A stretch of DNA of 32,239 bases from a virus. The notes below the pieces were generated by a model. That model worked only from the letters and a program-made list of their open reading frames with translations. It made no database searches and was not told the DNA's origin. Where the stretch lies: positions 1 to 32,239 of the IMG/VR virus record IMGVR_UViG_3300028844_006068; one strand, 5' to 3'. Shown piece after piece: positions 12,936 to 20,723 of this stretch (within the stretch, counting starts at the first letter, position 1; every line of letters begins with the position of its first letter). Position numbers and translations under genes: made by a program.

Positions 12936-13276
12936 AAGAAATAAAGCATATAGATAGGCCAGATTGGAAATACGAAATATTGCCAGTGGGATTACAGGAC
13001 GATGTTTTCCCTAAAGATAAGCCGAAGGAACTAAGGAACTATATTTCTCCAACAGTTGAATGTTTAAATAAATGGTTCGATGAACACGTAGCTCCACTAA
13101 ATAAGCTCCTTGATGAAGCGAAGCAGTTGGCGCATATCTTATCAATGTCAAAAAGCAGAAGCCTAGATTGGGACCAAATGAACAAAGAAGGATCATTAAG
13201 AATATTACAAGATTGGAGGGGTAAATGCTTTAAGGCCATAACCCGCTGGCAAGAGTATCTGAAAGGTGAGAAATGA
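12710..13276 (+). CDS. Hypothetical accessory protein
   Basis: 188 residues, GTG start overlapping the previous stop (GTGA) with GAGGTGAG upstream. The N-terminal half (about 1-70) shows a block familiar from phage accessory proteins: IESAYRAGANWAHKWVSDKG. The second half, after the repeat at 12921, is different in character (DRPDWKYEILPVGLQDDVFP, then helices LNKWFDEHVAPLNKLLDEAK and LRILQDWRGKCFKAITRWQ). This could be a two-domain protein or a mosaic formed by recombination at the 15-base repeat. No enzymatic motif. Function unknown. Confidence 0.55.
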   Translation: MTDFEKAREKQIEKVMKISAASREGLQDNYKEPTIESAYRAGANWAHKWVSDKGVGHLLGWMKDISRRREETTEVKEIKHIDRPDWKYEILPVGLQDDVFPKDKPKELRNYISPTVECLNKWFDEHVAPLNKLLDEAKQLAHILSMSKSRSLDWDQMNKEGSLRILQDWRGKCFKAITRWQEYLKGEK

Positions 13277-13569
13277 AATATATTTTTATTTTAGCACGAA
13301 CATTGGACAAATATCATCAAGGGGTACAACACACTTTACCAGGGCTTGAAAGATATCACGGCATTAAGTTTAATAAAAAAGGCCAGGACTATGTGAGCGA
13401 TAAGTATGTTATTAAACCCGCCCTTAGAAGAGAACAAGTGTTAGGCTTTTACAACTGGCAGTTGATAAAGTTTGCCGACTACTGGGAAAACCCGGAGGCC
13501 GTTGAAATAGAACAAGAACATCAAATAGATATTGCAAGAAGAAAAGCCCCATCCGTGGGGCAAGACTAG
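13273..13569 (+). CDS. Hypothetical small protein preceding the helicase
   Basis: 98 residues, basic in the middle. MKYIFILARTLDKYHQGVQH is followed by LPGLERYHGIKFNKKGQDYV and FYNWQLIKFADYWENPEAV. The start overlaps the previous stop (ATGA) with AAAGGTGAG upstream. No known motif; the N-terminal KYIFILART looks like a first beta strand. It lies directly before the SNF2-type helicase, so it may belong to the replication set. Confidence 0.55.
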   Translation: MKYIFILARTLDKYHQGVQHTLPGLERYHGIKFNKKGQDYVSDKYVIKPALRREQVLGFYNWQLIKFADYWENPEAVEIEQEHQIDIARRKAPSVGQD

Positions 13570-13609
13570 CCCTCCGTGGCGCAAGTTATATGATACAGGA
13601 TACGCACCA

Positions 13610-15079
13610 ATGATTCCTAGTAATTTTTTTAAAGTAGAGCCCTGGGCTCATCAATTAAAAGCCATCGAAGCGGCTAAGGACCTTGAAGGATACGGGTTTT
13701 TCTTTGAAGTGGGTGCCGGAAAAACAATGGCGTGTATCAATACACTTCGTCTCAAGTACCTAAAACACGGGCGTTTACTTAGAACTTTAGTCATTGGGCC
13801 ACCTATTATATTGGAGAATTGGCGTAGAGAATTTCTCATGCACTCCAATCTTAAGCCAAAGGATGTTGTCATTGTGTATGGCACGGCAAAAAAGAGATTA
13901 GAAATTGTTGAAAAGCATAAGGACCGGGATGTTGTCTTTATCACTAACTATGAGTCCCTAACTATGGGAAGCAAAAAAGATGCACGGAAGAGAAGGGCAC
14001 CCGGTCCACTTTTAGAGGCTTTTAAGTCTTGGGCTCCGGAGTGTCTAGTGTTCGATGAGTCCCATCGTTGCAAGGAAATGCGTACTGCGAGAACTATGGC
14101 GGGTGTTGAGCTTGCGGATCTTGTCTATTACAAATATCTCCTAACAGGTACACCAATTTTGAACACCCTTATGGATGTGTTTGCTCAGTTTAGAATATTA
14201 GATAATGGGAGAACTTTTGGGAAAAACTTTTTCAGTTTCAGAGGCAGGTTCTTTGTTGATAAGAACGCTGGGATGAATAAGCAAAACTACTTTCCAAATT
14301 GGTGCCCAAGGGAAGGGGCCGCTGATGAGATCAAAATGTTGTTACGTCGTAAAAGTATGTTTGTCGAGAAGATTGATTGTCTGGACCTTCCCCCCCTGGT
14401 AAAGCAAACGATACAAGTACCAATGGGTAAAGATCAAGAAAAAGCTTACGTCGCCATGAAAAATAATTTCATTGCCTATATTGAAGACAAGGCTGCCATT
14501 GCGGAGCTTGCTATCACTAAAGCCCTAAGATTGCAGCAGATAGTCTCTGGGTTTGTTAATGTTGAAGAGGGCGCAGGGGAGCGCAGCGCACAAAGGTTTA
14601 AAGGTAACCCGCGCCAAGCAGCATTAAAAACATTATTAGAGGACATTACCCCCGCGCATAAGGTGCTTGTGTGGGCTGTATTTAAGGAGAACTATAATGA
14701 TATTAGAGAAGTCTGCGAAAAGCTCAAGCTTAAGTATGTCGAAGTTCACGGAGGGGTTACGCAAAAGAATAAAATGCTTGCCGTTGATTCTTTCAACGAT
14801 GATCCTTCTATTTCTGTTCTCATTGGTCATCCTGGTAGTGGGGGCATTGGGATTAATCTTGTCGCCGCCTCTCACTCTATATTTTATAGCCGTTCCTTCT
14901 CATTGGAGTATGATATTCAAGCAGAAGCTAGAAACTTCCGGGGTGGAAGTGAACGACACGCCAAAGTCACCCGAATAGACTTAGTGACGCCCGGTACAAT
15001 TGACGAACAAGTACAACTTGCACTTGCAAGCAAGAAGAACATTGGCTATCAAGTATTAAAAGACTTTGTAAAAGTTTAA
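13610..15079 (+). CDS. SNF2/DEAD-like helicase (SF2)
   Basis: 489 residues from ATG 13610 (AGGA nine bases upstream). A TTG at 13532 would add 26 residues overlapping the previous gene and has no ribosome binding site. Domain 1: Walker A GAGKT (35-39), motif Ia LVIGPPIILENW, NYESL, Walker B DESH (149-152), motif III LTGTP (178-182). Domain 2: KVLVWAVF, HGGVTQKNK, GHPGSGGIGINL (motif V) and QAEARNFRGG (motif VI). This arrangement is the SNF2-like ATPase found in many phage replication modules, where it translocates on or remodels DNA. It begins the run of replication genes up to the polymerase. Confidence 0.9.
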   Translation: MIPSNFFKVEPWAHQLKAIEAAKDLEGYGFFFEVGAGKTMACINTLRLKYLKHGRLLRTLVIGPPIILENWRREFLMHSNLKPKDVVIVYGTAKKRLEIVEKHKDRDVVFITNYESLTMGSKKDARKRRAPGPLLEAFKSWAPECLVFDESHRCKEMRTARTMAGVELADLVYYKYLLTGTPILNTLMDVFAQFRILDNGRTFGKNFFSFRGRFFVDKNAGMNKQNYFPNWCPREGAADEIKMLLRRKSMFVEKIDCLDLPPLVKQTIQVPMGKDQEKAYVAMKNNFIAYIEDKAAIAELAITKALRLQQIVSGFVNVEEGAGERSAQRFKGNPRQAALKTLLEDITPAHKVLVWAVFKENYNDIREVCEKLKLKYVEVHGGVTQKNKMLAVDSFNDDPSISVLIGHPGSGGIGINLVAASHSIFYSRSFSLEYDIQAEARNFRGGSERHAKVTRIDLVTPGTIDEQVQLALASKKNIGYQVLKDFVKV

Positions 15080-15091
15080 GGAGATTAAGAA

Positions 15092-15505
15092 ATGAGTATA
15101 ACGGTAGAAGAGTTAGATGAATTGTGTAAAGACTTTCTCGAGAAAAAAGAGTACCAAAAGAAAGCGGAAAAAAGGTTTAACGAAATTAAAGCGGAGACAA
15201 AGGAAGCTCAGACAAAGGTTATTGCAGCACTTCAAGCACTTGATAAAACTGAGAATGAAGGCCCTTTCGGAAAAGTCAAAATAATGCAGACAGAGTATTA
15301 TAAGATGATTGATAAAGAGCAGGCAATGGGGTGGCTCAAAGAAAATGGGGAGTTTGATAACTTAGCCAGTGTGAATGCTAGAACTTTTTCTTCGTATGTT
15401 AAGGGATTAGTGGCGGAGAAAAGAACGGCAAATGATTTTTGTTGGCTGCCCCCAGGAGTAGAAGATGCTACAAGTGATTACACATATTTAAAAGCAACAA
15501 CGTAA
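15092..15505 (+). CDS. Uncharacterised phage replication-block protein
   Basis: 137 residues. Residues 1-60 form a charged coiled coil (EYQKKAEKRFNEIKAETKEA). Then comes a small domain with FGKVKIMQTEYYKMIDKEQA, MGWLKENGEF and VNARTFSSYVKGLVAEKR. This order (coiled coil, strand pair, AM-WLKE-G helix, VN-RT-S helix) recurs in uncharacterised phage proteins next to SSB or polymerase genes. AAGGAG lies eight bases before the ATG. It may bind DNA or a replication partner; not shown. Confidence 0.65.
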   Translation: MSITVEELDELCKDFLEKKEYQKKAEKRFNEIKAETKEAQTKVIAALQALDKTENEGPFGKVKIMQTEYYKMIDKEQAMGWLKENGEFDNLASVNARTFSSYVKGLVAEKRTANDFCWLPPGVEDATSDYTYLKATT

Positions 15506-15528
15506 TGGGAAAGTTTAAGGAGAGTATA

Positions 15529-15822
15529 ATGGATATTAAGGAAGGCTTTGAAACAGCAGCAAAAGAATTAAAACAGTTTACTGAAAGTGAAATACAATTT
15601 TACGAAGGGCAAGGGCAATCCGTTGATAGGACCAGCCACACGAACCATTCGTATAAAATGTATGTATTAGGAAAGCTACAAAATTTATCAGACAGATTAG
15701 ACGCATTAGAAACCAAAGGAGCAACAAATGTCACAAGGAAAAAAACAACCACAAAAAAAGCAAGATCTACCAGCAAAAAAGGAAAGCGCAAGTCTAGTAG
15801 ACAACTCGAGCTTGAGCTTTAA
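15529..15822 (+). CDS. Small protein with Lys/Arg-rich tail
   Basis: 97 residues from ATG 15529 with AAGGAG six bases upstream; the in-frame ATG at 15505 (TAATG overlap with the previous stop) is the alternative. The body is helical (GFETAAKELKQFTESEIQFY; YVLGKLQNLSDRLDALETKG). The last 30 residues are a histone-like basic tail (KKTTTKKARSTSKKGKRKSS) ending in LELEL. The tail suggests nucleic-acid binding. It overlaps the next gene by 95 bases in another frame. Confidence 0.6.
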   Translation: MDIKEGFETAAKELKQFTESEIQFYEGQGQSVDRTSHTNHSYKMYVLGKLQNLSDRLDALETKGATNVTRKKTTTKKARSTSKKGKRKSSRQLELEL

Positions 15823-16534
15823 AGGTAACGAAGCTGCCGACCACACAGATATCATCGTACCCCGTTTGCTGCTCATGCAGGGCACAAGTAAATGGGTTCC
15901 AGATAGCTTTAACCAAGGCGATATTATCAACTCTGTTGAAGAGTCTTTACTTGCCAAAAAAGGTGAGACTGTTGAGATTATCCCCTTCATGCTAAAAAAG
16001 TCTTGGGAGATTTTCACTCGTGAAACTCCTGCGGCATGGGTAAGAAGTGAGCCTTGGAATGCAGGCAACGACCATTTAGAATGGGAGTATGAAGAGACAG
16101 ACCCAGATAGAGGTGTCCAACAATTAAAGCGCCAACGCCAATATGGTTTTTATGCTTTTGTTGTGACTAAAGAGGAAGAGGCTTTTCCAATCCCTGTGTT
16201 AATAAACTTTCGTTCAAGTGCTGGGTTTAAGGAAGGCAAAAAAATCGCCTCCCACTTTGCAATGATGAAAGGTTTAAATCAACCTGGCTTTAATGTCTCG
16301 TGGACTATTGGCACAGAGTCAGTAAAAGACGGCGACAAAAATTATCAAAAGTTTGTTGTGAGAAAAGCGCGCAACGTAACAGAAGAGGAAATGAAACCCG
16401 TGTTTCAATGGCTAAAATTAATGAGCACGAATCAAAATATCAAGGACCATGACGTTGATGACACTGCCGATATTTCTGGTCCCGCAGCCCCTACTGTGAA
16501 GAACGGTGAGGTAAATCAACAAGCACAATTTTAA
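15728..16534 (+). CDS. Putative ssDNA-binding or recombination-associated protein
   Basis: 268 residues, ATG with AAAGGAG six bases upstream despite a 95-base overlap with the previous gene. A Lys/Gln-rich N-terminus (SQGKKQPQKKQDLPAKK) precedes the main domain, which starts near DIIVPRLLLMQGTSKWV and continues with NQGDIINSVEESLLAKKGE, VEIIPFMLKKSWEIF, FPIPVLINFRSSAGFKEGKK and FNVSWTIGTESVKDGDKNYQ. The tail is acidic (DHDVDDTADISG) and ends in QQAQF. A beta-rich core and an acidic C-terminal tail, placed between helicase and polymerase, are typical of phage SSB-like proteins, but I cannot name a family. Treat the function as a suggestion. Confidence 0.6.
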   Translation: MSQGKKQPQKKQDLPAKKESASLVDNSSLSFKGNEAADHTDIIVPRLLLMQGTSKWVPDSFNQGDIINSVEESLLAKKGETVEIIPFMLKKSWEIFTRETPAAWVRSEPWNAGNDHLEWEYEETDPDRGVQQLKRQRQYGFYAFVVTKEEEAFPIPVLINFRSSAGFKEGKKIASHFAMMKGLNQPGFNVSWTIGTESVKDGDKNYQKFVVRKARNVTEEEMKPVFQWLKLMSTNQNIKDHDVDDTADISGPAAPTVKNGEVNQQAQF

Positions 16535-16617
16535 TAGCCAAGGTCTACCGCCGACCTTATAAACGCGTACTCCTGGGCAAGAGTAAAACGGCCCACAATT
16601 TTACTTCGGGGGGAGTT
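16535..16617 (+). promoter_or_regulatory. Short spacer with two hairpins
   Basis: AAGGTC (16540-16545) pairs with GACCTT (16553-16558), and AGTAAAA (16582-16588) pairs with TTTTACT (16599-16605). Neither has a T run, so they are not standard terminators. They may stabilise the upstream mRNA end or gate translation of the microprotein at 16618. Confidence 0.35.
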
Positions 16618-16704
16618 ATGGAGATTATTTGGGGGTTTTTAGGATTTTTACTTGGGCATGTGATAACACTTTTTGTTTTATTCGAAGTGCCGATAGGAAT
16701 GTAA
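16618..16704 (+). CDS. Membrane microprotein (28 residues)
   Basis: MEIIWGFLGFLLGHVITLFV plus LFEVPIGM. It is almost entirely one hydrophobic helix. A G-rich Shine-Dalgarno (GGGGGGAG) precedes the ATG closely, and the next gene starts directly after the stop (TAAATG) using AGGA inside this frame. It is too short for gene finders. It may be a real single-pass membrane peptide, or mainly a coupling leader for the next gene. No family is known. Confidence 0.45.
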   Translation: MEIIWGFLGFLLGHVITLFVLFEVPIGM

Positions 16705-17022
16705 ATGGAAAATATAAGCGATTTTGAAAAGACAATAAGCATTGAGGGGGTAAGTCTCATAGCTCTAAAAGGAGTTATGAATAAAAAGTTAGCCCCTGCG
16801 GATACTTTTATTGTAGACCTTGAAGAGGCTGATAAAGGCGACTTAGAAACACCGCTACACGAGCTTATTAATCCTGGAAATTTTAGAGCTTTAGTTGCTA
16901 CTTGTTTTGGTCTACCAAAGGATGCGGATATAGGGGAAGTAAGAGCCACAAAGTCAGGCGAAGTTTGGATCAAGTCCAAAGAGTCTTGGGTTTATTTAAC
17001 ACACGTACCGGGTGCGAAGTAG
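16705..17022 (+). CDS. Hypothetical protein in the replication block
   Basis: 105 residues, unknown family. The first half reads FEKTISIEGVSLIALKGVMN, followed by an acidic stretch (FIVDLEEADKGDLETPL), a helix HELINPGNFRALVATCFGLP, and a strand pair EVRATKSGEVWIKSKESWVY. AGGA lies seven bases before the ATG. No catalytic residue pattern is recognised. A competing minus-strand frame (16557-16979) has no ribosome binding site and is its shadow. Confidence 0.6.
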   Translation: MENISDFEKTISIEGVSLIALKGVMNKKLAPADTFIVDLEEADKGDLETPLHELINPGNFRALVATCFGLPKDADIGEVRATKSGEVWIKSKESWVYLTHVPGAK

Positions 17023-17038
17023 TGTCAAAGGGGGATGA

Positions 17039-17212
17039 ATGCCATTCAAAAGCGAAGCTCAAAAAAGAAAGTTCGCCCAACTCGTCAAAGACGGCAAAAT
17101 GTCGCAAAAAACTTACGACAAGTGGGACAAAGAAACAGGAAAAGCAAAGCTCCCAGAGCGGGCCACGCGTAATACTCCGCAAACGCGCACAACGAGAAGA
17201 GTGAAGAAATGA
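17039..17212 (+). CDS. Small conserved phage protein (MPFKSEAQKRKF type)
   Basis: 57 residues: MPFKSEAQKRKFAQLVKDGK, then MSQKTYDKWDKETGKAKLPE and a Thr/Arg/Lys-rich tail. The opening PFKS-AQ-RKF, then a short GK linker and a helix with DEW/DKW, followed by LPER, is a pattern shared by many short phage proteins of unknown role, often close to structural or replication genes. GGGGG stands four bases before the ATG. The stop overlaps the exonuclease ATG (ATGA). It was below the usual ORF size limit. Confidence 0.7.
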   Translation: MPFKSEAQKRKFAQLVKDGKMSQKTYDKWDKETGKAKLPERATRNTPQTRTTRRVKK

Positions 17213-17928
17213 AACTATTAGGAATAGATTTTGAAACCAATGGACCAGAGCCCACAACTTGTGACATTACCGAAGCTGCTTGGGTAGTTTACGACACAGA
17301 TTTTGGCAATAAGCCAGTCGTCTCCCGCTGCTTTTTTAACAACGAAGTTAAAGTCATGGACCCAGTAGCAGAAAAAATAACGGGTATCACAATTAAGCAA
17401 TGTCAAACGTATGGAATACCCCGAGACGCAATCGGCTCTGTTTTGGCCGAAGACATTAAAGAGTATAACCCGGATTTTTTAGTGGCCCATAATGCCCACG
17501 GGTTTGATAGAATTATCCTAGAACGGCTAATACCAGAGGCAAAAGAAAATGGCCCTTGGATTGATACAATGGAAGATCTTCCAACGCATACTTATGAACG
17601 ACTCGGCACCCGCACCTTAGAATTTATGGCCGCACGTTCTGGTTTTTTAAATCCCTTCCCTCATGCAGCCTTGCCAGATGTAATGACAATGATGAAATTG
17701 CTATTTATGGAGGATATTGCTATAGTCGCAGAGCGGTCCAAGATACCTACGGTCACAATAGCCGCAGATGTTTCCTTTCAAAATAAAGATTTAGCAAAGG
17801 GACGTGGGTATTATTGGGAAAATGTTCGCGGTAAAAAGTACCCAAAGAAATGGGTAAAGCGAATGAAACAAGACGAGGTTGAAACGGAACAGGCGGAAGC
17901 TCCTTTCGGCGTCGCAATTATTGACTAG
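17209..17928 (+). CDS. DnaQ-like 3'-5' exonuclease (DEDDh)
   Basis: 239 residues. Catalytic pattern: D7 and E9 in LLGIDFETNG, HNAHGFD with D100, and H152-x4-D157 in FPHAALPD, which is the DEDDh type. Such enzymes proofread or trim 3' ends and can process RNA. The polymerase encoded downstream has its own exonuclease domain, so this enzyme has a separate task such as recombination, host DNA degradation or primer processing. The C-terminus (about 200-239) is basic then acidic (YPKKWVKRMKQDEVETEQAE). Its ATG overlaps the preceding gene stop. Confidence 0.88.
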   Translation: MKLLGIDFETNGPEPTTCDITEAAWVVYDTDFGNKPVVSRCFFNNEVKVMDPVAEKITGITIKQCQTYGIPRDAIGSVLAEDIKEYNPDFLVAHNAHGFDRIILERLIPEAKENGPWIDTMEDLPTHTYERLGTRTLEFMAARSGFLNPFPHAALPDVMTMMKLLFMEDIAIVAERSKIPTVTIAADVSFQNKDLAKGRGYYWENVRGKKYPKKWVKRMKQDEVETEQAEAPFGVAIID

Positions 17929-17939
17929 GAGTCATTGCA

Positions 17940-18188
17940 ATGAAAGAAAAAGTGGTACTATACACACGAGTTAAGACAATAAATAAAAAGTACCTTGAGA
18001 AGATGAGCCTCGACACCAATCACCCAGTATCAGCCTGCTTAGATGCAGTTCTTGATGCTGCACGATTAAAGCGTGGGCTTGTCTTAAAACCAAAAGCTCT
18101 TAAAGCATTAGAAAAAATCAAGGCGGTAAAAGAAAAGAAACGCCAAAAGATTAAAGCTTTGGGGCGTAAACCACAAGCCTCGGCATAG
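17940..18188 (+). CDS. Small basic protein, possible ribbon-helix-helix
   Basis: 82 residues. KVVLYTRVKTINKKYLEKMS followed by LDTNHPVSACLDAVLDAARLKRG fits a short strand, helix, turn, helix order as in ribbon-helix-helix DNA-binding proteins, with a Ser at the start of helix 2. A long basic helix follows (ALEKIKAVKEKKRQKIKALG). AGGAG lies eight bases before the ATG. If correct it could regulate the replication genes or bind DNA with the polymerase. The fold is a guess from pattern only. Confidence 0.5.
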   Translation: MKEKVVLYTRVKTINKKYLEKMSLDTNHPVSACLDAVLDAARLKRGLVLKPKALKALEKIKAVKEKKRQKIKALGRKPQASA

Positions 18189-18189
18189 T

Positions 18190-20106
18190 ATGCTCGTCAC
18201 TCGCACCAATTTTGACGCCATACTATTTGAGATTAGTAGACAGTATTTTCGCAGCTTAGACACGGAGACAACTGGACTGTTGCCTTTTCATGGTGACAAA
18301 TTATTCTCCATTATCATCGGCACCAAGGAAGGTGAGTATTATTTTAATTTCAATCAGTACCCGAATCTTCCGGATGATTTACTCCTGGGGGAAGAGCACC
18401 TTAGAAAAATGCAAGAGCGCCTTTTCTCGGGCGATGCTTACTGGTTTATCCAAAAAGCAATATTCGACCTTCCTATTTTGGCTCAAGATAATTTGCATTT
18501 GGACGGCACTGTCCATTGCACAAAAGTTGGCGGTCGAGTGCAGTACAATGAGCATCATAAGTACACGCTAGAGGCCCAAGGGGAACGTATAGGGTGCCCA
18601 AAAGATAAGACTGTTGATGAGTACATAAAAAAACATAAGCTCTCTTCCCAACGTGAAGTAAACGGCAAAAAGTTTAAGCAAAAAAGATTCGATCTTGTCC
18701 CGTTTGAAATTATAACTAAGTATGGTCTGCAAGATGCTAAAGTCACATTTAAACTTGGGATGCACCAGCTTGAGCAGATAGAGAAAAGAGCGCAGAGAAT
18801 GCCTGCTAACAAACCAAACATAAAGGACTTGCACGCCAATGAGCTTAGACTCGAAAAAACAATCCACAGGATGCAAATGCGAGGGGCAAAAATCGACAAT
18901 GATTTTTGTAGACGAGCTGTCGAACATAACTCCGAGCAAATGGAAAGAGCTACTAGCGCATTTAAAAGAGAGACCGGAGTTGAGTTCATCTTATCGGGGA
19001 AAGTATTTTCAGATATATTTGCAGCCCACAAAGATGCTTGGTCCTATACGGATAAGGGAAACCCATCGTTCGATGCCGACGCTTTGGCAAAAATTCCTCA
19101 CCCGGCTGCAAAATGTATTCTCGACTACAAAAAAGCCAAAGCAGAAATAGACTTTTATTACGGCTTTATCTATCATGCCGACAAAGAGGGTGCTATTCAC
19201 ACAGACTTTAACTCTGGCGGCACCAGAACAGGGCGTTTCTCAAGCTCAAACCCTAATTTACAAAATTTAAAAAGATCAAGCGAAGATGACTTAAAAGAAG
19301 AGTTTGTTGTACGACGTGCGTTTATCCCGCGCCCAGGTTTCTTTTTTGCAATGCTTGATTACGACCAAGTAGAATACCGAATGATGGCAGACTATGCCAA
19401 TTGCACAGCACTGATAGACAAAGTTTTAGGGGGATTAGATGTTCACACCGCAACAGCAGAGATTGCAGGAGTCTCAAGATACGAAGCAAAAACAGTCAAC
19501 TTCGGAACACTCTATGGACAAGGCATCGCAGCACTTGCTCGTGATCTTGGAGTTACTGAGAATAAGGCAAGAGCAATCCAAGGCTCCATTTTTAATGCTG
19601 CTCCAGAGATCAAAACCCTTATCCGCGCAGTCACTAGAACTGCTGAAAAACGCGGGTTCATTTTCAACTGGCTTGGAAGAGTCTGCTACTACCCAAAAAG
19701 AAACCTCTGCTACAAAGCTACGAATGCTTTAATGCAAGGCGGAGCCGGGGATGTAGTTAAAAAAGCAATGAATGCGATTGACGAAATACTACTCCCCTTG
19801 CAATCATCAATGATCTTAAATATTCACGATGAGCTAGTGTTTGAAATAGCTTACGGAGAAGAGGATATTTTGGACGATATTAAGGGTATTATGGAGAATA
19901 TTTACCCATATAAACGATTGCCATTGACTGTTGGTATTGATTACTCTGAGAAGAGTCTTGCAGACAAGCAGCCGTGGAAGGGGAGAAGTTCACTTGGGGA
20001 AAAAGGAAGAGACGAAATTCAAGGAGAAGATTCGTCCACAGTTGGACTCGCTCCCAAACAGTTGGATCGAGAAAATTCAGCAGGTCGCCTTACGGGGCAC
20101 GCCTGA
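18190..20106 (+). CDS. polA: Family A DNA polymerase with 3'-5' exonuclease domain
   Basis: 638 residues; replicates the phage genome. Exonuclease domain: D24 and E26 (LDTETTG), D93 (IFDLPIL, usual Asn replaced), D182 (YGLQDAK). Polymerase: TRTGRFSSSNPNLQN (345-359), motif A with D390 (MLDYDQVEYR), motif B R430-K434-F438-Y442 (position equivalent to E. coli Phe762 is Phe), motif C HDE (546-548). No 5'-3' exonuclease domain is present. The last ~35 residues after the usual family end (GIDYSEKSL...PWKG) overlap the nuclease gene and look unlike polymerase. The start has no clear ribosome binding site; it lies one base after the previous stop. Confidence 0.95.
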   Translation: MLVTRTNFDAILFEISRQYFRSLDTETTGLLPFHGDKLFSIIIGTKEGEYYFNFNQYPNLPDDLLLGEEHLRKMQERLFSGDAYWFIQKAIFDLPILAQDNLHLDGTVHCTKVGGRVQYNEHHKYTLEAQGERIGCPKDKTVDEYIKKHKLSSQREVNGKKFKQKRFDLVPFEIITKYGLQDAKVTFKLGMHQLEQIEKRAQRMPANKPNIKDLHANELRLEKTIHRMQMRGAKIDNDFCRRAVEHNSEQMERATSAFKRETGVEFILSGKVFSDIFAAHKDAWSYTDKGNPSFDADALAKIPHPAAKCILDYKKAKAEIDFYYGFIYHADKEGAIHTDFNSGGTRTGRFSSSNPNLQNLKRSSEDDLKEEFVVRRAFIPRPGFFFAMLDYDQVEYRMMADYANCTALIDKVLGGLDVHTATAEIAGVSRYEAKTVNFGTLYGQGIAALARDLGVTENKARAIQGSIFNAAPEIKTLIRAVTRTAEKRGFIFNWLGRVCYYPKRNLCYKATNALMQGGAGDVVKKAMNAIDEILLPLQSSMILNIHDELVFEIAYGEEDILDDIKGIMENIYPYKRLPLTVGIDYSEKSLADKQPWKGRSSLGEKGRDEIQGEDSSTVGLAPKQLDRENSAGRLTGHA

Positions 20107-20323
20107 TTTTTTATGTTGTATAAATGGCTGCTTTGTAGCCTTGGAGTTAAAAAAAGATGAGTACGAAGATGCAGATGGGCTTCAAAGATATAAGCTAAAA
20201 GCAATATCAAATGCTGGGGGAGTGGGGATTGTAGTGTCCCCAGAGAATTGGGATACCACGTATGAGTTTTTACATTGCATAGCTATACATGGGTACGAAT
20301 ACGCAAAAGAATTATTTAATTAA
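19994..20323 (+). CDS. VRR-NUC domain nuclease
   Basis: 109 residues from TTG 19994, with GGGGAG eight bases upstream; the frame stays open to another TTG at 19931. The PD-(D/E)xK core is visible: GTPDFL (35-40), ALELKKDE with E51-x-K53, and Q64 in LQRYKLKAISNAGG. Stand-alone VRR-NUC proteins are common in phage replication modules and act as endonucleases on branched DNA or in recombination. It overlaps the polymerase by 113 bases in the +1 frame. A TTG start inside the upstream gene suggests low or coupled expression. Confidence 0.82.
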   Translation: MGKKEETKFKEKIRPQLDSLPNSWIEKIQQVALRGTPDFLCCINGCFVALELKKDEYEDADGLQRYKLKAISNAGGVGIVVSPENWDTTYEFLHCIAIHGYEYAKELFN

Positions 20324-20339
20324 CAAAGGAGACGCACCA

Positions 20340-20723
20340 ATGAGTGAAGTATCAGAGTTACCAAAAAGAGGGTTTGAACTACCCTATAAAGCATTCGAAA
20401 ACACACCTGTTTTTATCCAAGGGGTAAGAAAAGTGTATAACTGTGAGGCTTTTCCTAGTGTGAAAAGTGCTTATAGAATCAATAGGTTAGTAGATAAAGT
20501 TCAACAAGAACTTAAGAACTACTCCGAACTTCGTATAAAAATAAAAGAAGACGACGAGGCCAAAGAAGTAAAGCTAAAAGAGCTTCACGAAATTAAGGTT
20601 CCAATTAAATGGGCCCCCTTAACTCTTGAAGAACTTGAAGCTGTGCCAGGGATTAGTCCTGCGGACCTTATGGCTTTAGAGCATATTGTTGACCCTAAGG
20701 CTTTTGAGAGTGCACTATCTTAA
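20340..20723 (+). CDS. Hypothetical protein, last gene of the rightward block
   Basis: 127 residues from ATG 20340 with AAAGGAG eight bases upstream; an in-frame ATG at 20289 is inside the nuclease gene and lacks such a site. Sequence: ELPYKAFENTPVFIQGVRKV, YNCEAFPSVKSAYRINRLVD, then a charged helix and LTLEELEAVPGISPADLMAL. The pattern with a starting strand, a helix pair and a final LTLEEL-GISPADL region resembles small phage proteins of unknown function. It converges with and overlaps the late minus-strand gene by 29 bases. Confidence 0.6.
   Translation: MSEVSELPKRGFELPYKAFENTPVFIQGVRKVYNCEAFPSVKSAYRINRLVDKVQQELKNYSELRIKIKEDDEAKEVKLKELHEIKVPIKWAPLTLEELEAVPGISPADLMALEHIVDPKAFESALS

Noticed and set aside
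13532-13609. TTG extension of the SNF2-type helicase
   Set aside because: No ribosome binding site and it overlaps the previous gene; the conserved domain starts after ATG 13610.
16557-16979. Minus-strand 140-residue frame
   Set aside because: Shadow of the plus-strand 16705 gene; no ribosome binding site and against the direction of the block.
19960-20010. Programmed frameshift fusing polymerase and nuclease
   Set aside because: No X-XXY-YYZ slippery heptamer in the polymerase frame and the nuclease has its own GGGGAG/TTG start.
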